Below are positions 35,169 to 45,365 of a stretch of 64,000 bases of DNA, one piece after another. The notes under the pieces are model-generated. The model did no database searches. It saw only the letters and a program-made list of their open reading frames with translations, and had not been told where the DNA came from. This DNA is from Chitinophaga polysaccharea (GTDB lineage: Bacteria > Bacteroidota > Bacteroidia > Chitinophagales > Chitinophagaceae): the NCBI RefSeq assembly GCF_902150045.1, contig NZ_CABFVU010000001.1:1984001-2048000 (forward strand). Reading direction: 5' to 3'. The translations under genes were made by a program, and so were the position numbers. Position 1 is the stretch's first letter, and each line of letters begins with the position of its first letter.

Positions 35169-36593
35169 TTATTGTTTGGTATCCCACCAAACGCGATCGG
35201 TCATTACACCGGGTTGCTGTGGCTGTTTATTAGTGTTATTTTCAGAAGCCGGGTACAACCATCTGCGCGGAATGGTAGTCATTCCCAAATAAGCGTTTTG
35301 TACCACTGTCAGTTTGGGTAAATTGGTTCTGCGCCAGTCGTTATACGCTTCCAGTGTTTCGAAGTTGGAGATGTATTTTTCATACATAATCACCTCGTAG
35401 GCATTAGCAGGAGTAAGTGTACAGTTAGCTGTAATATAAGTTTGTACAGCAGCACTTGACGGGTCTAAACCGAATCTTTGCATAGTCGCTTCCACCGCTT
35501 CTTTCAAAATTGGTTGGGTGGCTGCAATATCGTTGGTAGCGAGGAATGTAGCTTCAGCTTTGATAAACAATTGTTCATCGTAAGTTCCCAGATTAATTTT
35601 CTGATCAGCTGCATTGAATGCGTCTCCAACATCAGAAACACTTCCTGCAGGGCTTGTAAGTGAGGCTCCGATTACTCTTCCCACATATTCTCCACTATTC
35701 TCAGCAGGTTTTGCAACAACAGCTAAACGTGGGTCATTCTTTGCCTTCAAGAAATTAATAAAGGTATTTGAGGAAACAACACTGCCCCAGTTTTGGACGA
35801 ACTGATACCATGGTGATTCAGCACCTGCTCCAGTAGTAAACTGAAAAGCAGCATTTCCTGTTTCATCCGGGAAGGCTTTAGCAATAGCAGTCAAAGCAGC
35901 TTGAGCCTGCTGTACTGGTGTATTACCTGGCGCGTAACTTAAACGAAGCGCATAGCGGGCTTTCAGGAAATAAGCAAATGAAGTCCATTTGTCAACATCA
36001 CCACTAAAGATCAAATCTTTGGCATCAGGAACAACAGTTTTATCTTCCTGGCCCAACAAAGTGATCGCAGCATCAAGCAAACCACCAATAGCTGTATAGA
36101 TGTCTTTCTGCGAATCATATGAAGGTTTCAGGTTACCAAATCCACCAAAGGCTTTGGAATAAGGCACATCATTCCACAAATCGGTGGTCACAGCCATATT
36201 ATAGGCAATCAATATTTTGGCAACCGCCTCATAATGTTTGTGCCCGGCAGCATTGGCCTGGCTTTCCAGCGTTTTCAGATTCTGTAACACTGCAGGATAC
36301 ATGTCAAATGCCCAGGTATTATTTACGTCTGATGAAGTTACTTCATAAGAATCCCAATCAGGGCCAGCCTGATTATACGCCAGCTGTTGTGTCCAGAAGG
36401 CACTGGTTCTGGCTGGGTAACCACCTGTAATGGAAAAAGCCGTAGTAAGTTCAACTCCGGATAACAGAAGTGCATCACTTACTTTTGTAGCACTGGCCGG
36501 ATCGTCATTTACATCGAGGAACTTTTTGCATCCTGCACCGGATAATAAAATGCCCCCTGCTAATATGGATATAATTATCTTCTTGTTCATCAT
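35169..36593 (-). CDS. SusD/RagB-family outer-membrane lipoprotein (SusD-like 2)
   Basis: A 474-residue lipoprotein (SGAGC, Cys22). Features of the SusD-like-2 group are the CKKFLDVNDDPASAT start, WTQQLAYNQ, and a C-terminal YEKYISNFETLEAYNDWRRTNLP segment. SusD proteins sit on the outer face of the outer membrane and hand ligand to the paired SusC transporter, encoded 8 bp upstream. The ligand may be glycan or peptide and cannot be told; no degradative enzyme is nearby. Confidence 0.93.
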   Translation of the reverse strand: MMNKKIIISILAGGILLSGAGCKKFLDVNDDPASATKVSDALLLSGVELTTAFSITGGYPARTSAFWTQQLAYNQAGPDWDSYEVTSSDVNNTWAFDMYPAVLQNLKTLESQANAAGHKHYEAVAKILIAYNMAVTTDLWNDVPYSKAFGGFGNLKPSYDSQKDIYTAIGGLLDAAITLLGQEDKTVVPDAKDLIFSGDVDKWTSFAYFLKARYALRLSYAPGNTPVQQAQAALTAIAKAFPDETGNAAFQFTTGAGAESPWYQFVQNWGSVVSSNTFINFLKAKNDPRLAVVAKPAENSGEYVGRVIGASLTSPAGSVSDVGDAFNAADQKINLGTYDEQLFIKAEATFLATNDIAATQPILKEAVEATMQRFGLDPSSAAVQTYITANCTLTPANAYEVIMYEKYISNFETLEAYNDWRRTNLPKLTVVQNAYLGMTTIPRRWLYPASENNTNKQPQQPGVMTDRVWWDTKQ

Positions 36594-36601
36594 TACTCAG
36601 T

Positions 36602-39600
36602 TTAGAAAGTTAATTTCACAGTTGCATTATAAGATCTGGTAGAAGGTGATACAAAGTTCACCATACCGCCTGCAGAGTTACTGCCGGAACCATATAAACT
36701 CAACTCAGGATCAGATCCGGTAAAGTTTGGTGCATATAACCAGAGATTTCTACCTGCAACAGAAATAGTTGCTCCTTTAATAAAGGTTTTTCCTAACAAT
36801 TTTGAAGGTAAGGAATAAGCTACTGTTACGTTTCTCAGTTTTACAAACGTTCCATCCTGCACTACGTTTTCAAACATCGTTCTCCAATAGTTTCTGTAGT
36901 AAATCTGATCTGTTTTAATTGCTACGGTATTGCGTTTACCATCAGCAGTTACTCCATCAAGGATAGTAGTTCCTTCCCTGTTATTTGTTCTCACACTTTG
37001 TCCTGAACCGGTTAAATAGTATTCATCAAAGTTGAGGATGTCTCCGCCAAAACGGCCATCAAATGTGAATGACAGATCGATGCCTTTATAAGATAATGTA
37101 TTGGTAACACCACCAATCCATCTTGGCTGAATATTTCCGATGATAGCATCTCCTGTCTGATCCTGAACCGGATATCCATTGGCATTTATCAGTTTTTCTC
37201 CTGTAGTGTATCTTGCCTGACGGGAACCAACAATGGAACCATATGGCTGACCCGCGATGAGGAAGATACCAGGAGAAGTAAAGCCTCCAATCTGGATACG
37301 ATCAACGCCTTCAGACAGTTCGTTGATCATACTTTTATTCTTAGAGTAGTTCACCGCAATATTCCAGTTGAAATTCCGCGTTTGTACCGGGCTGCCGGTT
37401 AAGGTAACTTCTACCCCTTTATTGGTGATTTTACCTGCATTGATAATCGCTGAATTAAATCCGGAAGCAGCAGACACTTCAGAAGTATAGATCAGATCAC
37501 GGCTGATTTTATTATAATAGCTTACTTCCAAGCCTATACGGTTACCAAACCACTTAGATTCCAAACCAACTTCAAGCTCTCTGATACTTTCAGGCTTCAA
37601 ACCCGGATTACCCAGTACATTGTTTTGGGAAAAGGCGTTTACTCCATTAAATGGTATAATAATGGTACCATCCAAAGCATCTGTGATAGATGTTTTCAGG
37701 AATGGTGTTTTTACCCTGTAGGGAGGAGCATCATTACCAATACCGGTATAACCCACTCTTAACTTACCAAAGGATAATACCTTACTGTCTTTCAGTCCTT
37801 GCAGCTCAGAGAAGATGAATGCTGCAGTTGCAGATGGGTAGAAGTAGGAGTTATTTCCGGATGGCAGGGAAGAAGACCAGTCATTTCTTCCGGTTAATGT
37901 TAGAGACAACATTCTGTTATACTCTAAAATGGCCTGCGCATATGCACTAACCCTTCTCCTGTTATAATAGGTCATTTTGGATGAAACTGATTCCGCATTG
38001 GAAATATCGTAGAAGTTGTCAACAGACAAGCCGATACCTTTCGTAAATTCATCAGTATAATATTCAGAAATGATATTATTACCTAACATAAAGGTTAAAT
38101 CAAACTTATCAAAACTTTTGCGCGCTGTAGCATAAAAGTCGTGGTTTATTTGCTGACTGTTAATGGTTTCGTTATACATACGTCCATTAGGGAAGTTACC
38201 TATTGATCCGATAGCTTCCTGGTACAAACGTTTTTCTGTATAAACGTCCGCACCCAATCTTTCTGTCAGTGTTAACCAATTTAACGGAGAATATTCCACG
38301 CTTACGTTAGGAATAAAGCGGCGTACATCCAGTTCCAAACCTATGTTATCAGCAGCCCAGAAGGGATTGTTGGTGCTCGCAGGAGCATACAGATTCTGTT
38401 TCTGGGATAAAGGATCTTTATAAGGCAGCGGATTAAAGCTGATAGGTTCAAAATAGAGACTGGACAAATAACCGGAGAAGGAGTTACCTTCTGTTAACCT
38501 GTGGTTACGGGAATCAATGTAATTCAGGCCCGCAGTTACTTTTAACTTATCTGTCAGATTGGTGGAGAAATTGGCATAAAAGGAATTCCTGTAATAATCT
38601 GCATTAGGGGCCACCCCCTCCTGTCTTAATGAAGAATAAGAAAACAGATAGCTGGATTTATCTGTGGTTCCGTTTAGGCTTAAACTATTATCGAGGGTTG
38701 TTCCGGTTTTGAAGAACATATCACGCGGATCATATTTCGTAGCTGGTTTACCATCAATTTTAAGTGTATCCATTTTTGCTCCCCAGGAAGAAGTAGTTGA
38801 TCCTGTAAACAAACCATTATTTCCCTGTGACCATTGATTCTGGAACTCAGGCAGAATTGCCTTGTCAAAGGTAGTACTGGAATTTACGCTCAGGTTAAAG
38901 CTTCTTCCTTTAGTACCTTTTTTGGTAGTGATGATCACTGCCCCGCCGGAAGCTCTTGAACCATATAAAGCAGTAGCAGAAGCTCCGCGGAGAATATTTA
39001 CTGATTCAATGATATTTGGATCAATATCAATGCCCCTGTTAGCAGTTGTACCACCTGCACGTACCGGATCGTCATCACCTGCACCGATCTGGTCGTTACT
39101 GATAGGGTTACCGTCCACAACGAATAATGGTTGGTTATTACCTGTTAAAGATGAATTACCACGTATTATAATACGGGTACCACCGCCTGGCATACCAGAA
39201 GTGTTATTGATCTGTACGCCGGCTACTTTACCCTGTAAACCATTGAGGAAGTTTACTTCCTTGGTCTGCACGATATCATCACCTTTTACTTCCTGGTTTG
39301 CATATCCCAGGGTACGCTTTTCACGTTTGATACCCAGCGCTGTAACTACTACCTCGCTGAGGTCTTTATTGTCTGCACCAAGTGTTACATTGATTGTGTT
39401 CTCGGAACCTACTGACACTTCCTTGCTCGCATATCCGATAAATGAAAAAACAAGCACAGATCCTGCGGGAACTTCAAGTTTAAAAGATCCGTCATTGGTG
39501 GTTAAAGCGCCTTTACCTGTACCTTTAATTCCAACTGATACACCAGGGAGTCCGGAACCGTCTTTGGCATCCGTAACCTTGCCGCTGATTAATTTTGTTT

Positions 39601-39661
39601 GTGCATAGGCTTGCACAACACTGATGGCCATTAGCAACCATAAGAGTAGTCCTCTTTTCAT
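36602..39661 (-). CDS. SusC/RagA-family TonB-linked outer-membrane receptor
   Basis: ATG 39661 (MKRGLLLWLLMAISVVQAYAQ) gives 1019 residues with a signal peptide. A carboxypeptidase-regulatory-like domain (ISGKVTDAKDGSGLPGVSVGIKGTGKG) is followed by the TonB-dependent plug (LSEVVVTALGIKREKRTLGYANQEV; VIIRGNSSLTGNNQPLFVVDG; RGASATALYGSRASGGAVIITTKKG) and a C-terminal 22-strand barrel ending in VKLTF. With its SusD partner it imports a nutrient using the TonB-ExbBD energy system. Its likely promoter is about 465 bp upstream, giving a long leader. Confidence 0.95.
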   Translation of the reverse strand: MKRGLLLWLLMAISVVQAYAQTKLISGKVTDAKDGSGLPGVSVGIKGTGKGALTTNDGSFKLEVPAGSVLVFSFIGYASKEVSVGSENTINVTLGADNKDLSEVVVTALGIKREKRTLGYANQEVKGDDIVQTKEVNFLNGLQGKVAGVQINNTSGMPGGGTRIIIRGNSSLTGNNQPLFVVDGNPISNDQIGAGDDDPVRAGGTTANRGIDIDPNIIESVNILRGASATALYGSRASGGAVIITTKKGTKGRSFNLSVNSSTTFDKAILPEFQNQWSQGNNGLFTGSTTSSWGAKMDTLKIDGKPATKYDPRDMFFKTGTTLDNSLSLNGTTDKSSYLFSYSSLRQEGVAPNADYYRNSFYANFSTNLTDKLKVTAGLNYIDSRNHRLTEGNSFSGYLSSLYFEPISFNPLPYKDPLSQKQNLYAPASTNNPFWAADNIGLELDVRRFIPNVSVEYSPLNWLTLTERLGADVYTEKRLYQEAIGSIGNFPNGRMYNETINSQQINHDFYATARKSFDKFDLTFMLGNNIISEYYTDEFTKGIGLSVDNFYDISNAESVSSKMTYYNRRRVSAYAQAILEYNRMLSLTLTGRNDWSSSLPSGNNSYFYPSATAAFIFSELQGLKDSKVLSFGKLRVGYTGIGNDAPPYRVKTPFLKTSITDALDGTIIIPFNGVNAFSQNNVLGNPGLKPESIRELEVGLESKWFGNRIGLEVSYYNKISRDLIYTSEVSAASGFNSAIINAGKITNKGVEVTLTGSPVQTRNFNWNIAVNYSKNKSMINELSEGVDRIQIGGFTSPGIFLIAGQPYGSIVGSRQARYTTGEKLINANGYPVQDQTGDAIIGNIQPRWIGGVTNTLSYKGIDLSFTFDGRFGGDILNFDEYYLTGSGQSVRTNNREGTTILDGVTADGKRNTVAIKTDQIYYRNYWRTMFENVVQDGTFVKLRNVTVAYSLPSKLLGKTFIKGATISVAGRNLWLYAPNFTGSDPELSLYGSGSNSAGGMVNFVSPSTRSYNATVKLTF

Positions 39662-40125
39662 AAGCAATTTAGATTTGAAAGATATTGTCAGTTAACTAAT
39701 AAAAAAGGGAGTGCTGTAGTTATTTATCCCAAGGTTAATTCCGTAAATCCGTCTTCCTCATAGCCCATCGTTTTGTATTGTTATTTCTCAAAAGCAAATT
39801 CCAGTTTCTCCCCTCTGTTCGTTCCGAAACTATATCAGAAACTGTTTCCGGTATAGATTTGAAATGGCGGTTAAATCCACACAAGCACCAACTAATTCAG
39901 ATTTTGTTCTTAGATTTTGTTTTTTACTGTGGTACGTATTTGTTAAATATTGTTTAAATTCTTCTGCAATATAGGAAATTTAAAAAATACTAGTGCAAAA
40001 CACACATTTTTTTAAATCCGTACTCCTATGTATACTCCAAATAACGTCATTTTGAGATATTTATTTGAAATAATATTCATAAACAGTTAATTTTTAATAT
40101 TTTATATTAAAAATTAAATCTTTCA

Positions 40126-40160
40126 GCAAAGCTAACAGTATTATATATTTAATATTCAAA
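40126..40160 (-). promoter_or_regulatory. Promoter candidate of the first susCD pair
   Basis: On the minus strand, TTTG (40160-40157) then 22 nt then TAGCTTTGC (40134-40126), which fits the Bacteroidota -33/-7 elements. The start codon of susC is 465 bp downstream. Confidence 0.5.
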
Positions 40161-40281
40161 TGATGAAGCTGATAGTATATTTATTGTAGTAACGTTCACT
40201 GCCAGCCCCTGTTCATGCACCCTTGCATTTATATTTCCGAAATAAATCACTCGATAACCTTCTTCGGCTATTCTTCTTATC

Positions 40282-40341
40282 CAGTATAGTTAATAAAAAA
40301 GGTGTCTTCTGAAAAAGACACCTTTTTTATTAACTATACTG
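40282..40341 (-). terminator. 27-bp perfect-stem terminator of the second susCD pair
   Basis: Arms 40282-40308 and 40315-40341 are exact reverse complements over 27 bp around a 6-nt loop. The GC core is GGTGTCTT/AAGACACC, flanked by paired A6/T6 tracts and then GTTAAT/ATTAAC. It begins 4 bp after the SusD stop on the minus strand and has the same build as the stem at 34880-34950. Confidence 0.85.
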
Positions 40342-40345
40342 TGCA

Positions 40346-41758
40346 TTAATTAGAATACCCCTGGTTTTGTACCATGTTAGGATTTGCATCCATTTCAGCC
40401 TGTGGAATCGGGAAAGCCACACGGAAATCATTTGCTTCTGTAACCCTCGTACTCAGTGCGTTGGCATCCTTAATATTACGCTGTCCGTTCTTACGGAACA
40501 GATCGGTCATACCAAAACCTTCACCCACCAGCTCCAATCTCCGCTGTTTAGCGATTTCGGCCTTGATATTAGCTACATCAGTAAACGGATCCAGGCCACG
40601 TTTCGCCCTTAGCATATTCACATCATCTGTTGCTTTCTGCAGGTTGCCCAGCTCAGCATATGCTTCTGCACGATTCAGCAACACTTCACTGATCCTCAGG
40701 ATCTTCACATTCACAAGGCCTACCTGACCGGTAGCCTCATTACCTGAGAACTTCATCAGGTAGTTGCTGCCATCGAGGTTTTGCACCAGCTCATTACGCA
40801 CATCCTTCGGATCCAGTAAATCCATAAACCCATCAGTCAATCTTATATCACCATATCCGCCTAATTTAGCCGGCACATACATATAACCAAAGTTATTGGC
40901 ACCATTACCATCGGGAGTCAGGAAACGCAGTGAAAATATTTCCTCGGCACCGGCCGCATCCAGGTTAAAGGCTTTTGCCACCTCAGATGCTTCGTACAAA
41001 GGATACTTACCAACCAGTTTATCCGCTTCATCAATTACCAGCTGCCAATCGCCTTTGTACAGGTAAGCCCTGGTAAGCAACGCGGTAGCCGCATCTTTTG
41101 TAGCGTTAAAAATATTGGCTGATTTATTTTCAGATTTGCCGGCAGGAGCAGTTTGTTGGGCAACCTTCAGATCACTGATGATTGATGCATATGTTTCTGC
41201 CAGTGTGCTGCGGCCTGGTTTAAATGTACCAGGTGCATCCACTGCTTTCGTCACCAATGTAATCCCTGTATTGGCCTCATTTACCTTTGCCCCAACGTTG
41301 GTATAGGGCCTCGTGTATCTTCTGGCCAGATCAAAGTCTGCCAACGCACGCAGGAAATAAGCCTCCCCGCGGATAGTACTGGTTTTTTCTGTTTCCGGCA
41401 GTTTATCAATCAACACATTCGCCTGGTTTACCACCCGGTAGGCATTGAGAAAAGTATTGGTTTGCGGCGCTACTAACGGTGTATAGTTCAGCTGGAATTC
41501 TGTTATAAACCTGTTGGAGTTCTGGGAAGTGATCTTCATATCATTACCACCCAGGTCTGTTACTATCATGAAGTCGCGGCCATAATATTCCAGCGCCTGC
41601 ATACGCTCGTACATCCCGTTTGCCAGGATACGGGCGTTCCCTTCAGTTACCGCATCGCCTTCATTTAGTGAGGACTGTGGATTCTGATCCAGCTTGGAAC
41701 AAGCTGAAAACAAACCAGCTGCAGCCAATGCCAATATGGAGAGTTTTGTATATTTCAT
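40346..41758 (-). CDS. RagB/SusD-family nutrient uptake lipoprotein
   Basis: A 470-residue lipoprotein (LFSAC, Cys20) of the classic RagB/SusD group, distinct from the SusD-like-2 protein at 35169. Typical strings are DKLPETEKTSTIRGEAYFLRALADFDLARRYTRPY, DAATALLTRAYLYKGDW, ILRISEVLLNRAEAYAELGNL and the C-terminal RRLELVGEGFGMTDLFR and FPIPQAEMDANPNMVQNQGY. It pairs with the SusC protein 29 bp upstream for nutrient binding at the cell surface. Ligand unknown. Confidence 0.95.
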   Translation of the reverse strand: MKYTKLSILALAAAGLFSACSKLDQNPQSSLNEGDAVTEGNARILANGMYERMQALEYYGRDFMIVTDLGGNDMKITSQNSNRFITEFQLNYTPLVAPQTNTFLNAYRVVNQANVLIDKLPETEKTSTIRGEAYFLRALADFDLARRYTRPYTNVGAKVNEANTGITLVTKAVDAPGTFKPGRSTLAETYASIISDLKVAQQTAPAGKSENKSANIFNATKDAATALLTRAYLYKGDWQLVIDEADKLVGKYPLYEASEVAKAFNLDAAGAEEIFSLRFLTPDGNGANNFGYMYVPAKLGGYGDIRLTDGFMDLLDPKDVRNELVQNLDGSNYLMKFSGNEATGQVGLVNVKILRISEVLLNRAEAYAELGNLQKATDDVNMLRAKRGLDPFTDVANIKAEIAKQRRLELVGEGFGMTDLFRKNGQRNIKDANALSTRVTEANDFRVAFPIPQAEMDANPNMVQNQGYSN

Positions 41759-41787
41759 AATTAACTTAAATTTTTGATGTTACTTCA

Positions 41788-44700
41788 TTACAGTCCCACA
41801 CTAATACCAAATGTGATCACCCTTGAAGTAGGATAACGGTAAAAATCAGTTCCTGCATTAGTAGTAGCCGGAGACGCAGTACTGGTCGGAGAAATCGGGT
41901 TGGTACTCATATCCGGATCCCATCCTTTATACCCTGTCAGCGTAAATAAGTTTTCGGCCTGCGCATACACTCTTAATCCCTGCATTTTCAGTCTGCTCAA
42001 AGTGCTTTTCGGAAGATTGTAACCTAACGACAGGTTTCTTAGTCTTACGTAAGAAATATCCTCCAGGTAGCGGGTAGAGGAGGCATTGGAATTGGTACCG
42101 TTACCCCAGATAACTTTAGGCCTGTCGGCAATATCGCCTGGTTTTTCCCAGTGGCTGCCGGCATCTTTTGCCTGGTTTCCGGTTGTGTTGTTACCATCGC
42201 TTTCCAGGAAGGAACGGTTATAGTTATATGCTTTGTTGCCAGCACTGAAAGTGATGAATACAGACAAGTCGAAATCTTTATAGGAGAATTTGTTGGTGAA
42301 ACCGCCGGTGATCTTAGGCAGTGCCTGGCCAACATATTTTCTAACTGCTGAATTGTAGTCAGATGTTGGTTTTCCATCAGCACCTTCCCAGGTAGCTGCA
42401 CCAGTTGCCGGATCCACACCTGTCCAAACCGGCATATACCAGGACCCGAACGGCATGCCCACTTCAATCCGCTGGCGGGAACCAGCCGGGATAAACTGCT
42501 GGCCACCCAGCGACAGGATCCTGTTTTTCAGTGTTGCGAAGTTCAGGTCGGAAGTCCACTGGAAGTTTTTAGTAGCCACCGGTATACCACCCAGTGTTAC
42601 TTCAAATCCCTGGTTCAGCATTTTACCTACGTTCATCGTCATTACGTCAAAGCCGCTGGTCATAGACAATGGCAGCTGCATTAACAATGCGGAAGAGCGC
42701 TTGTCGTAGTACCCTACGCTACCGTATAAACGTTTTTTCAGCACGCTGATATCCAAACCTACATCATACAGGTTTTGTTTTTCCCAGCTCAATGCCATGT
42801 TACCCGGTTGTTTCAGGTAGGCAACAGAACCTCCGTCATATGCACCTACAAGGCTGTACAACGGCTGGTACGGATAATCTCCCAAACCTTCCGCATTACC
42901 CATGATACCGTAACTGGTGCGCAGTTTCAGATCGCTGAGCCAGGAAATATTCTTTGTAAATTCTTCTTCCGTAATGCGCCATGCAGCACCTACAGAGTAA
43001 AAGTTTCCATAGCGGTTGTCTTTAGGGAAACGGGAAGATCCATCTCTCCTGAAACTACCACTCAGGAAATATTTTGATTTGTAATCATAATCCGCTTTCG
43101 CCAATAAGCCCTGGAAGGCGTAAGAAGTTTCATCACCTGCCATGTCGAAGTACTGGGAACCTGCATCCGGCACCTGCGCCTGGCCATTCGGGAAGCCATT
43201 CTTTGCGCTATAATTCCATACACGGTTCTGGAAAGAATATTCATTTCCTGCCAGTAAGCGGATACTGTGATCTTTACCTATGTTAAAATTATAGGTCAGT
43301 AACTGCTGGGTAGTGTACAGCGCCATGTTGGTATTTACGTTATACAGGTACCCACCGTAGTTACGGCCGTCGTAGGAGTTAGGCGAAGTCCATTGTTTCT
43401 CACGGATGTTGGTCAGCTCGGCATTTCCCTTCACTACAAAACGTAACCCGTCGATAATGTTGTAGCCCAATGCAGCATTGAAAACTGTTTGGGTGTTATT
43501 ACTTCTGTTATAGTTACTGTTTACAGTACTCAGGAAGTTACCACCACGTAATACCGGGCGGTAGGAGGAAGGAATATCAGCAAAACCAGTCCAGGAAGTA
43601 GTACCTGGCTGCCCGGTAGTATATCCGTTATAAGGATTTCCATTCTCATCACGGGAAGGTATAAACGGAGAATTGGCTAAAGCTCCCATCAATGGGGATG
43701 AGTAGCTATTACCTGCACTGGCGCTTCTCTGGTCTGTGTAACTACCATTCACCTTTACGCTCAGGTCAAATTTCTCGTTGAATTTATGATCCACATTCAA
43801 GCGTCCGCTATAACGGCTGAAGTCCGAACCGATCAGGATACCTTGTTGTTTGAAATAGTCACCGGAAGCATAGAACTGTGTTTTTTCGTTTCCGCCGCTG
43901 GCATTGATACCATAGGACTGGGTTTTACCGGTGCGGAATGCTTCGTCCATCCAGTTGGTGTTAATATTTGCCAGGCTGTTGGGGCGATTGGCAAGGATCT
44001 GTTCTGCTGTGAAAAGAGGCGTACCGTCTTTTTTGGTAGCATTCTTCATGGCTTCGCGCTGGTACGCAAGGAGCTCTGTAGCATTCATCATATCAATACC
44101 GTGCGCAAGGTTTTGAAAACCATATTTGGCATTGAAATTAATTCTGCTCTGGCCCTTTTTACCGGTTTTAGTAGTTATAACTACCACACCATTGGAACCA
44201 CGGGAGCCATACAATGCTGTTGCAGACGCATCTTTCAGGATAGTCACGTTTTCAATGTCGGCAGGGTTCAGGTTGGCAATTACATCCTGGGAAGGTGTGT
44301 TCTGGGTGAAATCACCGGAAGAAATGATCACACCATCCACTACATATAACGGGCTGTTGCTGGCGGAAATGGAACCGATACCACGGATGCGTACTTCCGT
44401 TTTAGCGCCGGGCTGACCGGAGTTGGTAGATACCGCCACGCCAGGTGCGTTACCCTGCAGCATCTGGTTTACGTCGGGCAATGCCACATTGTTGATCTTT
44501 GCGCCGCTGATGCTGGAGGCTGCAATGGTGGAGTTGATCTTCTTCTCTACAGTGTAACCTGTTACTACTACTTCTTCCAGGCTTTTGGAATCAGTTTTCA
44601 GCTTTACATTTAAAGTGGCTGCATTACCAACAGGTACTTCTTTTGCTTCAAATCCAATAAAAGATACGATCAGTGTAGCATTGGCATCTACCTGGATAGT

Positions 44701-44886
44701 GTAAGCCCCTTCCGGATTTGTTACGGTTCCTTTGGTGGTGCCTTTGATCTGGATGTTGGCACCGGGAATTGCTGAGCCATCTGTGGCATCAGTGACTCTC
44801 CCTGTTACTGTGCGACTTTGCGCATAGACCTGTCCGCCCAGAAATAGCACGGACAAGAGGAGAAATAGTACTTTCCTCATAAGCAT
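41788..44886 (-). CDS. SusC/RagA-family TonB-linked outer-membrane receptor
   Basis: A 1032-residue receptor; the ATG at 44886 is used, and a second at 44880 (MRKVLFLLLSVLFLGGQVYAQ) is equally plausible. The plan is signal peptide, regulatory-like domain (VTGRVTDATDGSAIPGANIQIKGTTKGTV), plug (LEEVVVTGYTVEKKINSTIAASSISG; VRIRGIGSISASNSPLYVVDG; KDASATALYGSRGSNGVVVITTKTG) and barrel. It shares the family layout with the receptor at 36602 but differs clearly in sequence, so the two pairs are not a recent duplication. Confidence 0.95.
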   Translation of the reverse strand: MLMRKVLFLLLSVLFLGGQVYAQSRTVTGRVTDATDGSAIPGANIQIKGTTKGTVTNPEGAYTIQVDANATLIVSFIGFEAKEVPVGNAATLNVKLKTDSKSLEEVVVTGYTVEKKINSTIAASSISGAKINNVALPDVNQMLQGNAPGVAVSTNSGQPGAKTEVRIRGIGSISASNSPLYVVDGVIISSGDFTQNTPSQDVIANLNPADIENVTILKDASATALYGSRGSNGVVVITTKTGKKGQSRINFNAKYGFQNLAHGIDMMNATELLAYQREAMKNATKKDGTPLFTAEQILANRPNSLANINTNWMDEAFRTGKTQSYGINASGGNEKTQFYASGDYFKQQGILIGSDFSRYSGRLNVDHKFNEKFDLSVKVNGSYTDQRSASAGNSYSSPLMGALANSPFIPSRDENGNPYNGYTTGQPGTTSWTGFADIPSSYRPVLRGGNFLSTVNSNYNRSNNTQTVFNAALGYNIIDGLRFVVKGNAELTNIREKQWTSPNSYDGRNYGGYLYNVNTNMALYTTQQLLTYNFNIGKDHSIRLLAGNEYSFQNRVWNYSAKNGFPNGQAQVPDAGSQYFDMAGDETSYAFQGLLAKADYDYKSKYFLSGSFRRDGSSRFPKDNRYGNFYSVGAAWRITEEEFTKNISWLSDLKLRTSYGIMGNAEGLGDYPYQPLYSLVGAYDGGSVAYLKQPGNMALSWEKQNLYDVGLDISVLKKRLYGSVGYYDKRSSALLMQLPLSMTSGFDVMTMNVGKMLNQGFEVTLGGIPVATKNFQWTSDLNFATLKNRILSLGGQQFIPAGSRQRIEVGMPFGSWYMPVWTGVDPATGAATWEGADGKPTSDYNSAVRKYVGQALPKITGGFTNKFSYKDFDLSVFITFSAGNKAYNYNRSFLESDGNNTTGNQAKDAGSHWEKPGDIADRPKVIWGNGTNSNASSTRYLEDISYVRLRNLSLGYNLPKSTLSRLKMQGLRVYAQAENLFTLTGYKGWDPDMSTNPISPTSTASPATTNAGTDFYRYPTSRVITFGISVGL

Positions 44887-45365
44887 GATTTTGTTTCCTA
44901 ACCTTAAAAAATAATAAACATCATTATCAAGGCCCTAAGCCTTAATTCAATTGGTTCCCGTTAAATAAGCAGTTGGTGAAATTGTAATTGGATACTTAAA
45001 GCTGGAGCGGGTAAACGGTACAGTGATATTTGACCATATATTATATTAAATAATTAACCCTTTCTTTTGCGATTTATTCAATAAATCACAAATAGAAGTA
45101 GTCAACTTCTTCCTCATAAGCAGTTTCCTTAAGCAATTTTCAACCGGGATCAAATGTAATAATTCTTAACAAAAAGTTAAGCTTGGAAAGTTGCTGATAA
45201 CGTTTGGATAACATCTTTTTAACGTCTCATTAACATATTGTTATATAAAATAACATGTATGGGCATAAAAATGAAACAAGCGGCAAGAATACCGCCTGTG
45301 CTCATCAACCAAAATCTAAATCGAGATTAAAGTTGCCCCGCATAAATGCGGGGCTAATATGTTTA
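44887..45365. other. Upstream region of the second susCD pair
   Basis: 479 bp with no supported gene. It holds a 17-bp palindrome GATTTATTCAATAAATC (45071-45087), a minus-strand TACATTTG (45158-45151) that might be a -7 box, and a 23-codon minus-strand frame (45046-45117). The context of that frame, TGCTTATGAGGAA, repeats the 13 bases at the real susC start. A GC hairpin at 45335-45354 follows the transposase-like gene. Confidence 0.5.
45335..45354 (-). terminator. GC hairpin after the transposase-like gene
   Basis: GCCCCGCAT (45335-45343) pairs perfectly with ATGCGGGGC (45346-45354). It lies 11 bp after the stop on the minus strand and is followed by AACTTTAATC, a weak U-run. Confidence 0.6.

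Larger units (their letters stand above)
39662..40345. other. AT-rich leader region of the first susCD pair
   Basis: About 680 bp with no supported gene. Proximal to 40282 it is a long AT-rich stretch that would be the leader of the downstream susC transcript. The best minus-strand promoter is TTTG (40160-40157) and TAGCTTTGC (40134-40126). No closer TAnnTTTG match was found. The upstream pair's terminator is at 40282-40341. Confidence 0.55.

Noticed and set aside
35169..44886. Polysaccharide utilisation locus
   Set aside because: Two susCD pairs are present but no carbohydrate-active enzyme or dedicated sensor lies within the window, so a substrate claim is not supported.
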